Of a stretch of 27,715 nt of DNA, positions 13,674 to 21,602 are shown one piece after another. A program made the position numbers and the translations under genes. The stretch is from the NCBI GenBank assembly GCA_050249355.1, contig JBFWQQ010000015.1, forward strand, positions 1 through 27,715, given 5' to 3'. A model generated the notes under the pieces. The model had not been told where the DNA came from. It was given only the letters and a program-made list of their open reading frames with translations, and made no database searches. The DNA comes from CAZAQK01 sp050249355. Its GTDB lineage: Bacteria > Pseudomonadota > Alphaproteobacteria > Rickettsiales > SXRF01. Position 1 is the stretch's first letter; each line of letters starts with the position of its first letter.

Positions 13674-16302
13674 GACATACGATCACAAAGAAGCCGAGCA
13701 GCGCTGGCAACAGGCATGGGAAAACAGCGATGTGCACCATTGGAAAAATGACCTGCCGCGCGCGCAGACCTTTGTAATAGATACCCCCCCGCCCACTGTT
13801 TCGGGGGTACTCCATATGGGGCATATTTTCAGCTACACGCAGGCCGACTTTGTTGCGCGCTACCAGCGCATGTCCGGCAAGGATGTATTCTACCCCATGG
13901 GCTTCGATGATAACGGCCTGCCCACCGAGCGCCTGGTAGAAAAGATTAAGGGTAAAAAAGCCAGTCAGTATGACAGCCGTGAGGCCTTTGTCGCCGACTG
14001 CCGCGAGGTGGTGCAAGGCGCCGAAGAAGATTTCCGGAAACTGTTCAAGAGCGCCGCCCTTTCGGTGGACTGGCGGCAGGAGTACCAGACCGTCAGCGAC
14101 GAGGTGATTTCCCTGTCGCAACGCTCTTTTCTGGATATGGCTGCCAAGAACGAAGTATACCGCGATTTCCGCCCGACCTACTGGGACTGGGTGGACCAAA
14201 CCGCCATCGCGCAGGCCGAGATTGAAAATAAAGAACTGCCCGGCACCATGAATGAGATCGAGTTCAACCTCGAAGATGGCTCGCCGCTTTTCATCATGAC
14301 CACACGGCCGGAGCTGCTGGGCGGGTGCGTAGCCGTGATGTATCACCCGGAAGACCCGAACGCCAGTAAGTACGAAGGCAAGCACGCCATCACGCCACTA
14401 TTTGGCGTGAAAGTGCCGATGATCGCGGATGAAGCGGTAGAGCGTGAAAAGGGCACCGGGCTAGTGATGTGCTGTACCTTCGGTGATGATACCGACAAGG
14501 AATGGTGGCGCCAATACAAGCTGCCGCTACGTGCCATTTTAGGAAAAGATGGCAAACTGGATTTTAAAAATGAATTGTTTGTAGATTCATTTACGGAGGC
14601 CGAAGAAGAAGTAACCGGTTGGGTGGAAAAAAACGCTGCAATGCAGGCGTTGCAAGGCCTGAAACCCAAGCAAGCGGCTACCAAAACCATTGAGCTACTC
14701 AAAGATGCAGGCAAACTGCTTAAGCAAACCGACATGGTGCATACCGTAAAATGTGCCGAGCGCTCGGGCACCCCTATCGAGATCATCCCCACTTATCAAT
14801 GGTTCGTGCGCGTAATGGATAAGAAACAGGCCTTGCTAGCCAAGGGCGCCGAATGCCACTGGTACCCGCCGTACATGCAGGTGCGCCTGAACCAGTGGAT
14901 CGAAGGACTGAAGGAAGACTGGACGATCAGCCGCCAACGCTTCTTCGGCGTGCCCTTCCCGGTCTGGTATTCCAAACGCCCCGGCGAAGAAGGAAAACCC
15001 ATCTATGCCAGCGCCGAGCAACTGCCGGTGAACCCGCTGGTGGATACCCCCAAAGGATATAGCAGGGATGAAGTAACGCCGGATATGGATGTGATGGACA
15101 CATGGGCCACCTCATCCATCAGCCCACAGATAAACGCCAGAGCAATACACCCTCCCGCTGACGCGGGGCCCTCCCTCTCCCTCACTGAGGGAGAGGGTCG
15201 GGGTGAGGGTGATCGCTTTGCCAAGCTTTTCCCGGCCGATATCCGCCCGCAGGCACTTGAGATCATCCGCACATGGGCGTTCTATACCATTGTGAAAGCG
15301 CATCTGCACACAAACACCGTGCCGTGTAAGAACCTGATGATATCCGGCTGGTGCTTAGCTGCCGATAAAACCAAAATGAGCAAATCCAAAGGCAATGTGA
15401 TCACCCCGGTAGAGCTGATACAGGAAAAAGGCACGGACAGCGTGCGTTACTGGGCGTCCACCTCCCGCCTCGGCGCTGATACGGCTTTTTCCGAAGACCT
15501 GCTGAAGATCGGGAAAAAACTGGTCAACAAGCTGTGGAATGCGAGCAACTTTGCCGCGCTCAACCTTGATAAACTCAGGGTCAGGCCGACCACTGCCGCC
15601 AAGGATGTTGCAAGCGGCGTCATCTGCGAAACGATGGATCTGTGGGTGATCGGCAAACTGCATGATGCGATAAAAACCGCTGACCAATGTTTCCTTGATT
15701 TTGAGTATGCTGACGCACGTGTCGCCATCGAGGATTTCTTCTGGAACAGCTTATGCGATAATTATCTCGAACTGGTGAAATCCCGCGCATACGACCCCGA
15801 GGGGAAGAACCCCAAAGGCCAGCAGTCGGCGCTCACTACGCTGTACCACTGCCTTGATGGTGTGCTGCGCCTGTTCGCACCGTTCGTTCCGCACGTCACC
15901 GAGGAACTTTTCAGCCATATATTCGATGATAAATTTGCCGCCAGCGGCTCGCTGCATGCGCGCGGCATGTGGCCCAAACATAGCGATTACTCGAGCAACG
16001 AATCTGCCCGCAACCATGGCGACGCATTCCTTGAGGCGCTGGATTTCGTGCGCAAGCGCAAGTCGCTGGATAACGTGTCGATAAAATATCCGGTGGAACG
16101 GCTTGTACTGCAGGCGGCCAATTCATCGGCCCTGCCCACGCCGGGGGATTCCATGTGGGAAGACTTAAAGGCAGTCGGCAGTATAGAGCATATCGAGTTT
16201 ACCGATACGCTGAAACAAACAGCCGAACGGTTCGAGGGAAGCTATTTCAATGCGCTGGTGGAATTAAAGCCACAGGAAGCCAGAACAGGCACACAGCCCT
16301 AG
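13657..16302 (+). CDS. valS: Valyl-tRNA synthetase, archaeal/rickettsial-like type, with an internal REP-encoded insertion
   Basis: Class I synthetase of 881 residues that charges tRNA-Val and edits mischarged threonine. The HIGH motif is HMGH (53-56) in TPPPTVSGVLHMGHIFSYTQ and the KMSKS motif is at 573-577. The editing domain (about 190-330) has TTRPELLGGCVAVMYHP and GTGLVMCCTFGD. GFDDNGLPTERLVEK and the lack of a long C-terminal coiled coil fit the compact form found in Rickettsia and related to archaeal enzymes. Residues about 498-519 are encoded by a palindromic repeat and have no counterpart in the family; they lie between the DTWATSSISPQ block and KLFPADIRPQALEIIRTWAF. The frame is unbroken. 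The start lies inside the end of asd. Confidence 0.96.
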   Translation: MKQLPKTYDHKEAEQRWQQAWENSDVHHWKNDLPRAQTFVIDTPPPTVSGVLHMGHIFSYTQADFVARYQRMSGKDVFYPMGFDDNGLPTERLVEKIKGKKASQYDSREAFVADCREVVQGAEEDFRKLFKSAALSVDWRQEYQTVSDEVISLSQRSFLDMAAKNEVYRDFRPTYWDWVDQTAIAQAEIENKELPGTMNEIEFNLEDGSPLFIMTTRPELLGGCVAVMYHPEDPNASKYEGKHAITPLFGVKVPMIADEAVEREKGTGLVMCCTFGDDTDKEWWRQYKLPLRAILGKDGKLDFKNELFVDSFTEAEEEVTGWVEKNAAMQALQGLKPKQAATKTIELLKDAGKLLKQTDMVHTVKCAERSGTPIEIIPTYQWFVRVMDKKQALLAKGAECHWYPPYMQVRLNQWIEGLKEDWTISRQRFFGVPFPVWYSKRPGEEGKPIYASAEQLPVNPLVDTPKGYSRDEVTPDMDVMDTWATSSISPQINARAIHPPADAGPSLSLTEGEGRGEGDRFAKLFPADIRPQALEIIRTWAFYTIVKAHLHTNTVPCKNLMISGWCLAADKTKMSKSKGNVITPVELIQEKGTDSVRYWASTSRLGADTAFSEDLLKIGKKLVNKLWNASNFAALNLDKLRVRPTTAAKDVASGVICETMDLWVIGKLHDAIKTADQCFLDFEYADARVAIEDFFWNSLCDNYLELVKSRAYDPEGKNPKGQQSALTTLYHCLDGVLRLFAPFVPHVTEELFSHIFDDKFAASGSLHARGMWPKHSDYSSNESARNHGDAFLEALDFVRKRKSLDNVSIKYPVERLVLQAANSSALPTPGDSMWEDLKAVGSIEHIEFTDTLKQTAERFEGSYFNALVELKPQEARTGTQP
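15148..15211. repeat. REP-like palindromic element inserted in frame in valS
   Basis: The 64-bp segment begins CACCCTC and ends GAGGGTG, an inverted terminal pair. At its centre is a perfect 12-bp palindrome with one-base loop: CCCTCTCCCTCA (15173-15184), C, TGAGGGAGAGGG (15186-15197). A smaller hairpin CCCGC-TGAC-GCGGG lies at 15154-15167. The GAGAGGGTCGGGGTGAGGG pattern is a very widespread proteobacterial intergenic repeat. Here it is translated as about 22 extra residues (HPPADAG to GEGD) of ValS. Confidence 0.85.
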
Positions 16303-17957
16303 GCTAGCTTTATTATGTTTTTTGCGCCTGGTTCTGATGCGGATACGGCTGGTGTTGTTTTCGCTGTGACCATACCGGCATCGACCACGGCAAGGCGCTC
16401 ACGCGACGATTCACTGCCCAGCGCCTCTTCACTCAGGCGCGCCAGCAAAGACTGGCGGTGGTGATCGCTCACCTGATCCACCGGCAGCTCTGCGCGAATA
16501 TCCAGCATAGCTTGTTCCTTGGCTTCTTCATTTCCAGCTTTATCAGGTGAAGTACCTTTTCCAGCCGTATCTTTGTCCGTTGTCACGGCTGCGGGCAGGC
16601 GCGGATCGCGTAGCGATTCTGTTTTATTCATGTTGTCACGTATGGCAGTGAACTGATCCAGTATGGCACGCGAACGGCTTGCCACGTATGTTTTCCGATT
16701 AGGAAAACCGCCGCCCGGTGGATTATGGCCGATATAGTCTGTCTCTACCAGCGCGAATATGGCACCGCTTTTTTCGATCACCGTGTCAATGCTTTCATGC
16801 AGTTGCGCCAATTCACCTGAACGTACTTTTTGTGTATTGGCATTTACCAATGTTGCAGCTGCATCGCGTGAAGAACGCATGGCCTCACCTAATTCTGCTC
16901 CTGTATTTTTTCCGGTCTTTTCATTGTTCAACATGGGATATTCATTTCCCGGCTCCATTCCCAGCATCTGCGCGGTATGGCGCATATACCCATCAACCCG
17001 TGTTATTACTTCTGTGCGGAGCGCTTCTTCAGCAGGCTTCTGCAATGGCCCTGAATCTGCTTTAGAAGAGGCACCCGAAGATGTACTGACACCGGTAATG
17101 GGGCCTTTCTGCCCAGACCCCAGCGGAATGGCTGCAGCTACCTCCGTATCCACCGTGCCGGCATCATGCATTGTGACGCGCCCTTTTTCTAGGCTGCCAT
17201 TCACGCCGACACGTTTCTTTGCAACAACAAATGCCTGCGCCTTGGGATCTGCATTTTCAATGTTTAGCAGTGCACCTGCCTGCGCCACCGCATTGTTACG
17301 CGCACGCATGAAACGCATGGTCGTGGTGTTCATGGGTTCTGTGCCCACCATGCTGAACAGCGCCTCATCGCCATCCTGCTGGTTGATGAAATCCACCCGC
17401 GCATTACCAGCAGTTTCCACAGCAACGAAATTCTTTGTGCGCCCATTGCGGTATTCAAGTATCTTCGAGTTATTGGGCACTTTACCGCTCATGCTGCCTT
17501 GAGTGATGTTCTTGCCATCTGTCTCAAGCTCATATATGGGAATCTTTACGCGTTTACCGGTACCATCGCGTATTGTTTCAGTTTTTTTTGGTTTATCGGC
17601 ACCGCTCATATTGGTGAGTGCTACCGGTGTGATATCCACCTGTGCGATCTGCGTACTGCTGGCCATTGCGGTAAAAGAACCGTCCACCACTACAGGGTTG
17701 GCGGTTTCAAAGCTGACCTGCGGAATAAACGTGGCATTACTGTCGATGGTAAGCTTGGTGCCCCGGCCATCGCCCCTGAGCACCAGCGTATCACGGTTGG
17801 ATATCTCAATGCCTGTATCATTAATATGCACGCCACTGGTCTGGTGGTTCCCCGTGCGCAGCAGCAGCTTGCTGCCTTTGCGCTCCAATAGCAACTGTTG
17901 TCCGGGCTGAATGATGAATTCTTTCGGCTCGCCCTGCTGTGTCGTATTTGTAACCAT
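16299..17957 (-). CDS. Protein of unknown function, 552 residues
   Basis: I do not recognise this protein. The ATG at 17957 has a strong AGGTGG four bases upstream; an upstream TTG in frame at 17990 is less likely. There is no signal peptide or membrane helix. Residues 1-100 look beta-rich (EFIIQPGQQLLLERKG, GVHINDTGIEISNRDTLVL), suggesting a repetitive strand fold. The middle has a Gly/Ser-rich linker (GVSTSSGASSKADSGP), then a helical region to about residue 460, and a disordered Lys/Asp/Gly-rich stretch before a charged helical end. Its TAG and the valS TAG overlap in CTAG at 16299-16302. A structural or secreted host-interaction role is conceivable, but nothing here shows it. Confidence 0.8.
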   Translation of the reverse strand: MVTNTTQQGEPKEFIIQPGQQLLLERKGSKLLLRTGNHQTSGVHINDTGIEISNRDTLVLRGDGRGTKLTIDSNATFIPQVSFETANPVVVDGSFTAMASSTQIAQVDITPVALTNMSGADKPKKTETIRDGTGKRVKIPIYELETDGKNITQGSMSGKVPNNSKILEYRNGRTKNFVAVETAGNARVDFINQQDGDEALFSMVGTEPMNTTTMRFMRARNNAVAQAGALLNIENADPKAQAFVVAKKRVGVNGSLEKGRVTMHDAGTVDTEVAAAIPLGSGQKGPITGVSTSSGASSKADSGPLQKPAEEALRTEVITRVDGYMRHTAQMLGMEPGNEYPMLNNEKTGKNTGAELGEAMRSSRDAAATLVNANTQKVRSGELAQLHESIDTVIEKSGAIFALVETDYIGHNPPGGGFPNRKTYVASRSRAILDQFTAIRDNMNKTESLRDPRLPAAVTTDKDTAGKGTSPDKAGNEEAKEQAMLDIRAELPVDQVSDHHRQSLLARLSEEALGSESSRERLAVVDAGMVTAKTTPAVSASEPGAKNIIKLA

Positions 17958-18030
17958 GTTCCACCTATCAACGGATTGCGATACTAGCAAAAATATAGCG
18001 CCCTATCAACCCCGACCCATTTTGTTATAA

Positions 18031-18065
18031 AAAACCCCCGCAGGGCATGCGGGGGTTATTTTTTC
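18031..18065. terminator. Strong intrinsic terminator between two unknown minus-strand genes
   Basis: A perfect 10-bp stem AACCCCCGCA (18033-18042), loop GGGCA, TGCGGGGGTT (18048-18057) is flanked by A residues on the left and ATTTTTT on the right. On the minus strand it follows the 187-residue gene (stop at 18079) with a T run after the stem. It therefore separates that gene's transcript from the 552-residue gene, which starts at 17957. Confidence 0.9.
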
Positions 18066-18078
18066 AACTCTTATCAAA

Positions 18079-18642
18079 TTAAATAGCGACAGGTTTTGTT
18101 GCGGTAGCCTGACGCTCGCGCTCCTGCGCCACCTGATCGGTATGGCCGCCTAACACTTTAAATTCTTTGCGTTTTTCCTGCGCTCGGGCATCTTCCGCTG
18201 CTTTTTCTGCATCCGGTGCTACTTTTGCCTCTGCCAACTGACCACTTAATTCCGGTAATTGCTGTTCCAGGGCAGTGCGCACATTCTGCTGCACCATTTC
18301 CTGAAGCTTGGTAACGGTCTGCTCATCCACGCCAGCGGCTTTTGCCTGCTCCACCAGCCCCTGCTGGCTTGCAGCGCTAATCAGTTTCTGGGCAATGAAT
18401 GCCTGTTCTTCCTGACGATCCGATTCCAGCATGGCATAGGCAAGGTCAACCGCTGAGTCACCCAGAGTGCCCCGAAGCTGGTCCGCTTCTGCGCGAGCCT
18501 GTTCCATAAAAGTGGTATCGCCCATGCCTTTGGTCGTACTGGCAGCCTGCAATAATGCGATCAGGCGCTGTACAATGCGGGTTACTTCTTCGTTATGATC
18601 GTGCGATCTACCTTCTGGCTGCTTCTTGTCATCTTCAAGCAT
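18079..18642 (-). CDS. Protein of unknown function, 187 residues, helical and Gln/Ala/Glu-rich
   Basis: No recognised domain. GGAG lies seven bases before the ATG. The sequence is rich in Ala, Gln, Glu and Lys, with long helical and coiled-coil-like stretches (VTRIVQRLIALLQAAS, EEQAFIAQKLISAASQQGL, TVTKLQEMVQQNVRTALEQQL) and a charged disordered C terminus. There is no signal peptide or membrane segment. It starts 30 bases after the end of the 285-residue gene on the same strand and is followed by a strong terminator, so the two probably form a two-gene operon. Confidence 0.75.
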   Translation of the reverse strand: MLEDDKKQPEGRSHDHNEEVTRIVQRLIALLQAASTTKGMGDTTFMEQARAEADQLRGTLGDSAVDLAYAMLESDRQEEQAFIAQKLISAASQQGLVEQAKAAGVDEQTVTKLQEMVQQNVRTALEQQLPELSGQLAEAKVAPDAEKAAEDARAQEKRKEFKVLGGHTDQVAQERERQATATKPVAI

Positions 18643-18672
18643 CAGTCTACTCCGTCGTTTAGTTAATTAAAA

Positions 18673-19530
18673 TTATCTTACGAGGCTTTTTCCACCATGG
18701 CTGGCCAGCATGAGCGACAATGCACCACCCGCACCGATCTTGAACAGGCCCAGTACCGGACGGGCTTCCCTCTCGGTTCCGTCTGGCTCGGTTTTGCTGG
18801 ACAGGTCACCCAGGCCGCTGGCAATAGAGGTAGCCAGACCCAGCGCACCTACAGCAACTTTTGCCTTGCCCATGCCTTTACCGTGCGACCAGTTGGCTCC
18901 GATCGCTTTCATAAAGCCCGCGCTTTTTTTGCCGGCTTCGGTAGCACCACTGGAAACTTCATTCAGAACGATAGGAGCTCTTTCCAGGCCAGTTGAAGTT
19001 TTTTCGGCCGCTTTAGCAATGGCAGCGTTATGTCCTTCAAATAATTTTGCGCCACGGGCTTTAACACCGGCAACAACGTTCTCTGCTTCTTCCAGTTCTC
19101 TAGTCAGCTTGGCGTGCAGCTCTGCATCTTTTACTTTACCTAGCGCTTCACGCTGCTCTTCAATGAATTTGCTGGCATGCTCATTAAAGCCATCGATCTG
19201 TTTTTTAACCCCGCTCAATTCCTGACGAGCGGCAATACCGGCATTATGAAGTTCTTTTTCCGCATCCTTGATACCGGTCTCAAGTAATGGCTTCTGTGGC
19301 TCTTTTGCATCCGCATGGCGTTTTTTTGCATTATCGACAGCTTCGATCTTTGCTTTCAGGCCATCGAAGGTTGTTTTCATGCTACCTTGAGTATCAGGAA
19401 TAAGGGCATGCGCCTCTTTATCGGCGAGCACAGAAATGTCATCCAGACCCAGATGTTTCTTCACCTCGTCATGATGGGAATGAGTTTTCAGGTGATCTAT
19501 CAGTTTTTGCGTAACAGTTTTATCTGCCAT
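18673..19530 (-). CDS. Protein of unknown function, 285 residues, coiled-coil with hydrophobic C-terminal pair
   Basis: No recognised family. The ATG is preceded by GGGGC about eight bases upstream. Residues 1-25 are His/Lys-rich and helical. Residues about 50-160 are strongly charged with coiled-coil character (KIEAVDNAKKRHADAKEPQK, ELEEAENVVAGVKARG). The C-terminal 60 residues contain two Gly/Ala-rich hydrophobic segments, about 225-240 (VAVGALGLATSIASGLG) and 260-275 (LGLFKIGAGGALSLMLAS), separated by a charged loop. This pattern resembles part of the 947-residue protein at 546-3389. It could be membrane-inserted or membrane-active; that is inference. Confidence 0.75.
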   Translation of the reverse strand: MADKTVTQKLIDHLKTHSHHDEVKKHLGLDDISVLADKEAHALIPDTQGSMKTTFDGLKAKIEAVDNAKKRHADAKEPQKPLLETGIKDAEKELHNAGIAARQELSGVKKQIDGFNEHASKFIEEQREALGKVKDAELHAKLTRELEEAENVVAGVKARGAKLFEGHNAAIAKAAEKTSTGLERAPIVLNEVSSGATEAGKKSAGFMKAIGANWSHGKGMGKAKVAVGALGLATSIASGLGDLSSKTEPDGTEREARPVLGLFKIGAGGALSLMLASHGGKSLVR

Positions 19531-19548
19531 AAAATTGCCCCATTTCGT

Positions 19549-19575
19549 AGGAGTTTGTGTTTAATTTCACCTCCT
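19549..19575 (-). promoter_or_regulatory. Unused perfect Shine-Dalgarno in a possible 5'-leader hairpin
   Basis: Upstream of the 285-residue gene the minus strand carries AGGAGGTGA (19575-19567), a near-perfect anti-16S sequence with no ATG at usable distance. AGGAG here can pair with CTCCT at 19553-19549, a five-bp stem with a 17-base loop. It lies 19-45 bases before the ATG at 19530. It may be a ribosome standby site, the relic of a lost start, or chance. Confidence 0.25.
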
Positions 19576-19603
19576 AATATACAGCAAAATTAAGGCAGTA
19601 ATA

Positions 19604-20059
19604 TTACAATTCCATGAAAGGCCGTTTTCGAGTGAATAGATTTGCTTCGGCATTACGGCGGGTTAACAGCCCGGGCAGGCGCTGGCCCTTGCAAAACACC
19701 CATTTTCTGAACTCCATAGCGGCTTTTGGGGCATTTCCAGCGTTCAAGTGACGTAATAAGGTCGATTTTTCAAAGGCCTGAATGCCTATATTATAGGCAA
19801 GGCAGACCAGCGCATCCAACTGGTTCTGGTTGATCTCTACGGTTACGGCCTCCCTGACCGCTGCAAGAAAAACATTAACATCCTGTTTTAAAAGGATTTC
19901 AGCTTGTTTTTGTGTAATCTGTCTATCCGGGAAGGTTTCGGAAGCTTTTATGACATGACCGTAACCAATGGTCGGCAGCCCGGCCGGGCACTTATATATA
20001 GTAGGCGAAAATCCCTCGAATTGCTTCAGCAGGGCCATGCCCCGCTCCGACATTTGCAT
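19604..20059 (-). CDS. Phage-type lysozyme / endolysin (GH24)
   Basis: The protein has 151 residues and would cleave the N-acetylmuramic acid to N-acetylglucosamine bond of peptidoglycan. The GH24 catalytic region is Glu15 in LLKQFEGF, then YKCPAGLPTIGYGH with Thr30. The position of the T4 catalytic Asp20 is Cys24, a substitution common in the CPAG subgroup of this family; T4 lysozyme with Cys at that site is known to remain active. ALVCLAYNIG and a basic C terminus complete the fold. No signal peptide is seen, so release would need a holin or another route. It starts two bases after the DUF2793 gene ends, with AAGGA upstream, and is the last gene of the tail module. Confidence 0.92.
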   Translation of the reverse strand: MQMSERGMALLKQFEGFSPTIYKCPAGLPTIGYGHVIKASETFPDRQITQKQAEILLKQDVNVFLAAVREAVTVEINQNQLDALVCLAYNIGIQAFEKSTLLRHLNAGNAPKAAMEFRKWVFCKGQRLPGLLTRRNAEANLFTRKRPFMEL

Positions 20060-20061
20060 GG

Positions 20062-20931
20062 CTATACGTCCTTATAGCTATTTTCCGTTATATACAGCCG
20101 TATTCCATGCAGCCTTGCATCAATGGCCAGCGTGTCCGCGCCATCGGCCGCTTTCCTATATATACGGTAGCAACACATATCCCCGGCTGCCGGTGTGCCA
20201 GCCAGCGTGATGGCAGATGTTGCCGCCGTTACATACAGATCATTTGTGGTGCCGCCCGTATCCGTTATTTCCTGCGCGGCGCCGAACGCTGTACCGATCC
20301 CATCGTCATTACCCACGGAAACCGCCTGCACACCCCACACCACAGCGAAATTTGTGGTAGTGGCGGCATGACTCCAATACAACACCGCCGTTACCGTACC
20401 CTCATCCCAGCGCTCCGGCATGGCGATGCAAAATTGCGCGTATTCTTCTGTTGCGGCATCAAAATCCAACGTAAGCAGGTCAGGCTGGCCAGCCAATATC
20501 TCTGCCTGTGCAAGCGTGGCGCATCCACTGGTAATCGATGGGAGCATATCACTGGCTGGCACCCATACACTGCGTATGTAGCTTGCCCCATCCACCACAA
20601 TGCTGGTCTGCCAGTTTATCCCATCATAAGTAACGAATAACGACTCATCTTCCACCCATAATGTCATGCCCTCGTTGGGCGCAATGAATTTCCATGTCTG
20701 GTCGTAATACGTAATGTCACCGGCATTACTGGCCCAATCACCGGATGGCGCGGATCCGATAATATATACATCGCCCGCTGCCGGTGATCCGGGAGGTACA
20801 GAGGTAGTGCGGCTTTTGGCCGCAGTGTTCATCAGTGCGTCGATGTGGGCCAACGCCTGATTCACCGTTATTTCCTTCTGGGATTGCGACTGCTCCAGCA
20901 GCGTAATTCCCATATGGTTGGTCGTTGTCAT
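20062..20931 (-). CDS. DUF2793 protein, probable tail fibre or host-attachment protein
   Basis: The N-terminal part (about 1-115) matches DUF2793: HMGITLLEQSQSQKEITVNQA, PPGSPAAGDVYIIG, and WKFIAPNEGMTLWVEDE. The remaining 170 residues look like a beta-sandwich receptor-binding or carbohydrate-binding domain (VTAVLYWSHAATTTNFAVVW) and are not assigned. DUF2793 occurs in phage-like tail proteins; in Rhodobacter GTA a protein of this type is encoded away from the main cluster and is a putative tail fibre. Here it is next to the tail genes, downstream of the gp15-like gene and directly upstream of the lysozyme. The total of 289 residues is reasonable. Confidence 0.85.
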   Translation of the reverse strand: MTTTNHMGITLLEQSQSQKEITVNQALAHIDALMNTAAKSRTTSVPPGSPAAGDVYIIGSAPSGDWASNAGDITYYDQTWKFIAPNEGMTLWVEDESLFVTYDGINWQTSIVVDGASYIRSVWVPASDMLPSITSGCATLAQAEILAGQPDLLTLDFDAATEEYAQFCIAMPERWDEGTVTAVLYWSHAATTTNFAVVWGVQAVSVGNDDGIGTAFGAAQEITDTGGTTNDLYVTAATSAITLAGTPAAGDMCCYRIYRKAADGADTLAIDARLHGIRLYITENSYKDV

Positions 20932-21020
20932 AGTTACTCCTTATGAATGTAGAAAAATGGTTGTTATCCTGCGCTTGTGTTTTATGATGACTGAAATTCA
21001 ACGTTATCAAGAGGTGCGCC

Positions 21021-21572
21021 ATGCCTTCACTTTCCGAAGTCCAAAGCCAGATCACGAAATTCAAGCACGGTTCGATCATCGGCACGAACAAGGAGGTGAA
21101 GACCCTGCCGGAGATACTGGACGAGGACGAAGACGTAGTGGCAGTCACATCCGGCTTCATGAACAACGCAACATGGCTGGCCGTATGTACCGTGCGCCGC
21201 CTGATATTCCTCAATTGCGGTATGTTCTTTGGCCGTCGCCAGGTGCAACTTCCGCTCGACCGCATACAATCACTCGATCATGACTTCACCATATTTTTCG
21301 GCTCCATCAGCGTGTGGGACGGCGCCAGTTCGTTCACCATCCGTATGGTCAGCAAGCCATCCATTGTGCCCTTCGTGCGCGCCACGCAAAACGCCATGAA
21401 CGAGATGCGCCGCTCGTACCAGCAGCCACGGCAGGCGGCCACATCGGCCACCAGCACTTCTGGAGGCGCCGATATAGCCAGCCAGATCGAGCGCCTTGCC
21501 GCCCTGAAAGAAAAAGGCCACCTGACGGATGAAGAGTTTCAGGCACAGAAGAAGAAACTGCTGGGGCCATAA
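21021..21572 (+). CDS. PH-like domain protein with C-terminal SHOCT motif
   Basis: The protein has 183 residues. Residues about 30-130 form a bacterial PH-like (YokE-type) domain, with VVAVTSGFMNNATWLAVCTV and RRLIFLNCGMFFGRRQVQLP. The last 30 residues are a SHOCT motif (IERLAALKEKGHLTDEEFQA), a short helical element often at the end of such proteins and thought to mediate oligomerisation. The linker between is Ser/Thr/Ala-rich. AGAGGT precedes the ATG. It is on the plus strand inside an otherwise minus-strand tail module, between the gp15-like and DUF2793 genes. It could be an unrelated host gene or a cargo gene. Confidence 0.88.
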   Translation: MPSLSEVQSQITKFKHGSIIGTNKEVKTLPEILDEDEDVVAVTSGFMNNATWLAVCTVRRLIFLNCGMFFGRRQVQLPLDRIQSLDHDFTIFFGSISVWDGASSFTIRMVSKPSIVPFVRATQNAMNEMRRSYQQPRQAATSATSTSGGADIASQIERLAALKEKGHLTDEEFQAQKKKLLGP

Positions 21573-21602
21573 TCCCCTCTTCCTTAATAAGAAATAGGGA
21601 GC

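Noticed and set aside
15148..15211. The valS repeat as a frameshift or pseudogene lesion
   Set aside because: The frame runs through the repeat unbroken and KMSKS and later motifs are intact, so the gene is not broken.
15112..15309. Short minus-strand frames across the valS repeat
   Set aside because: Frames such as LTPTLSLSEGEGG are the usual artefact of translating this palindromic repeat.
20050..20059. Lysozyme judged inactive because the catalytic Asp is Cys
   Set aside because: The CPAG form is common in GH24 proteins and a Cys at this site is compatible with activity in T4 lysozyme.
21573..21602. Possible terminator between the PH/SHOCT gene and the tail protein gene
   Set aside because: Only a weak TCCC/GGGA pairing with no T run is visible.
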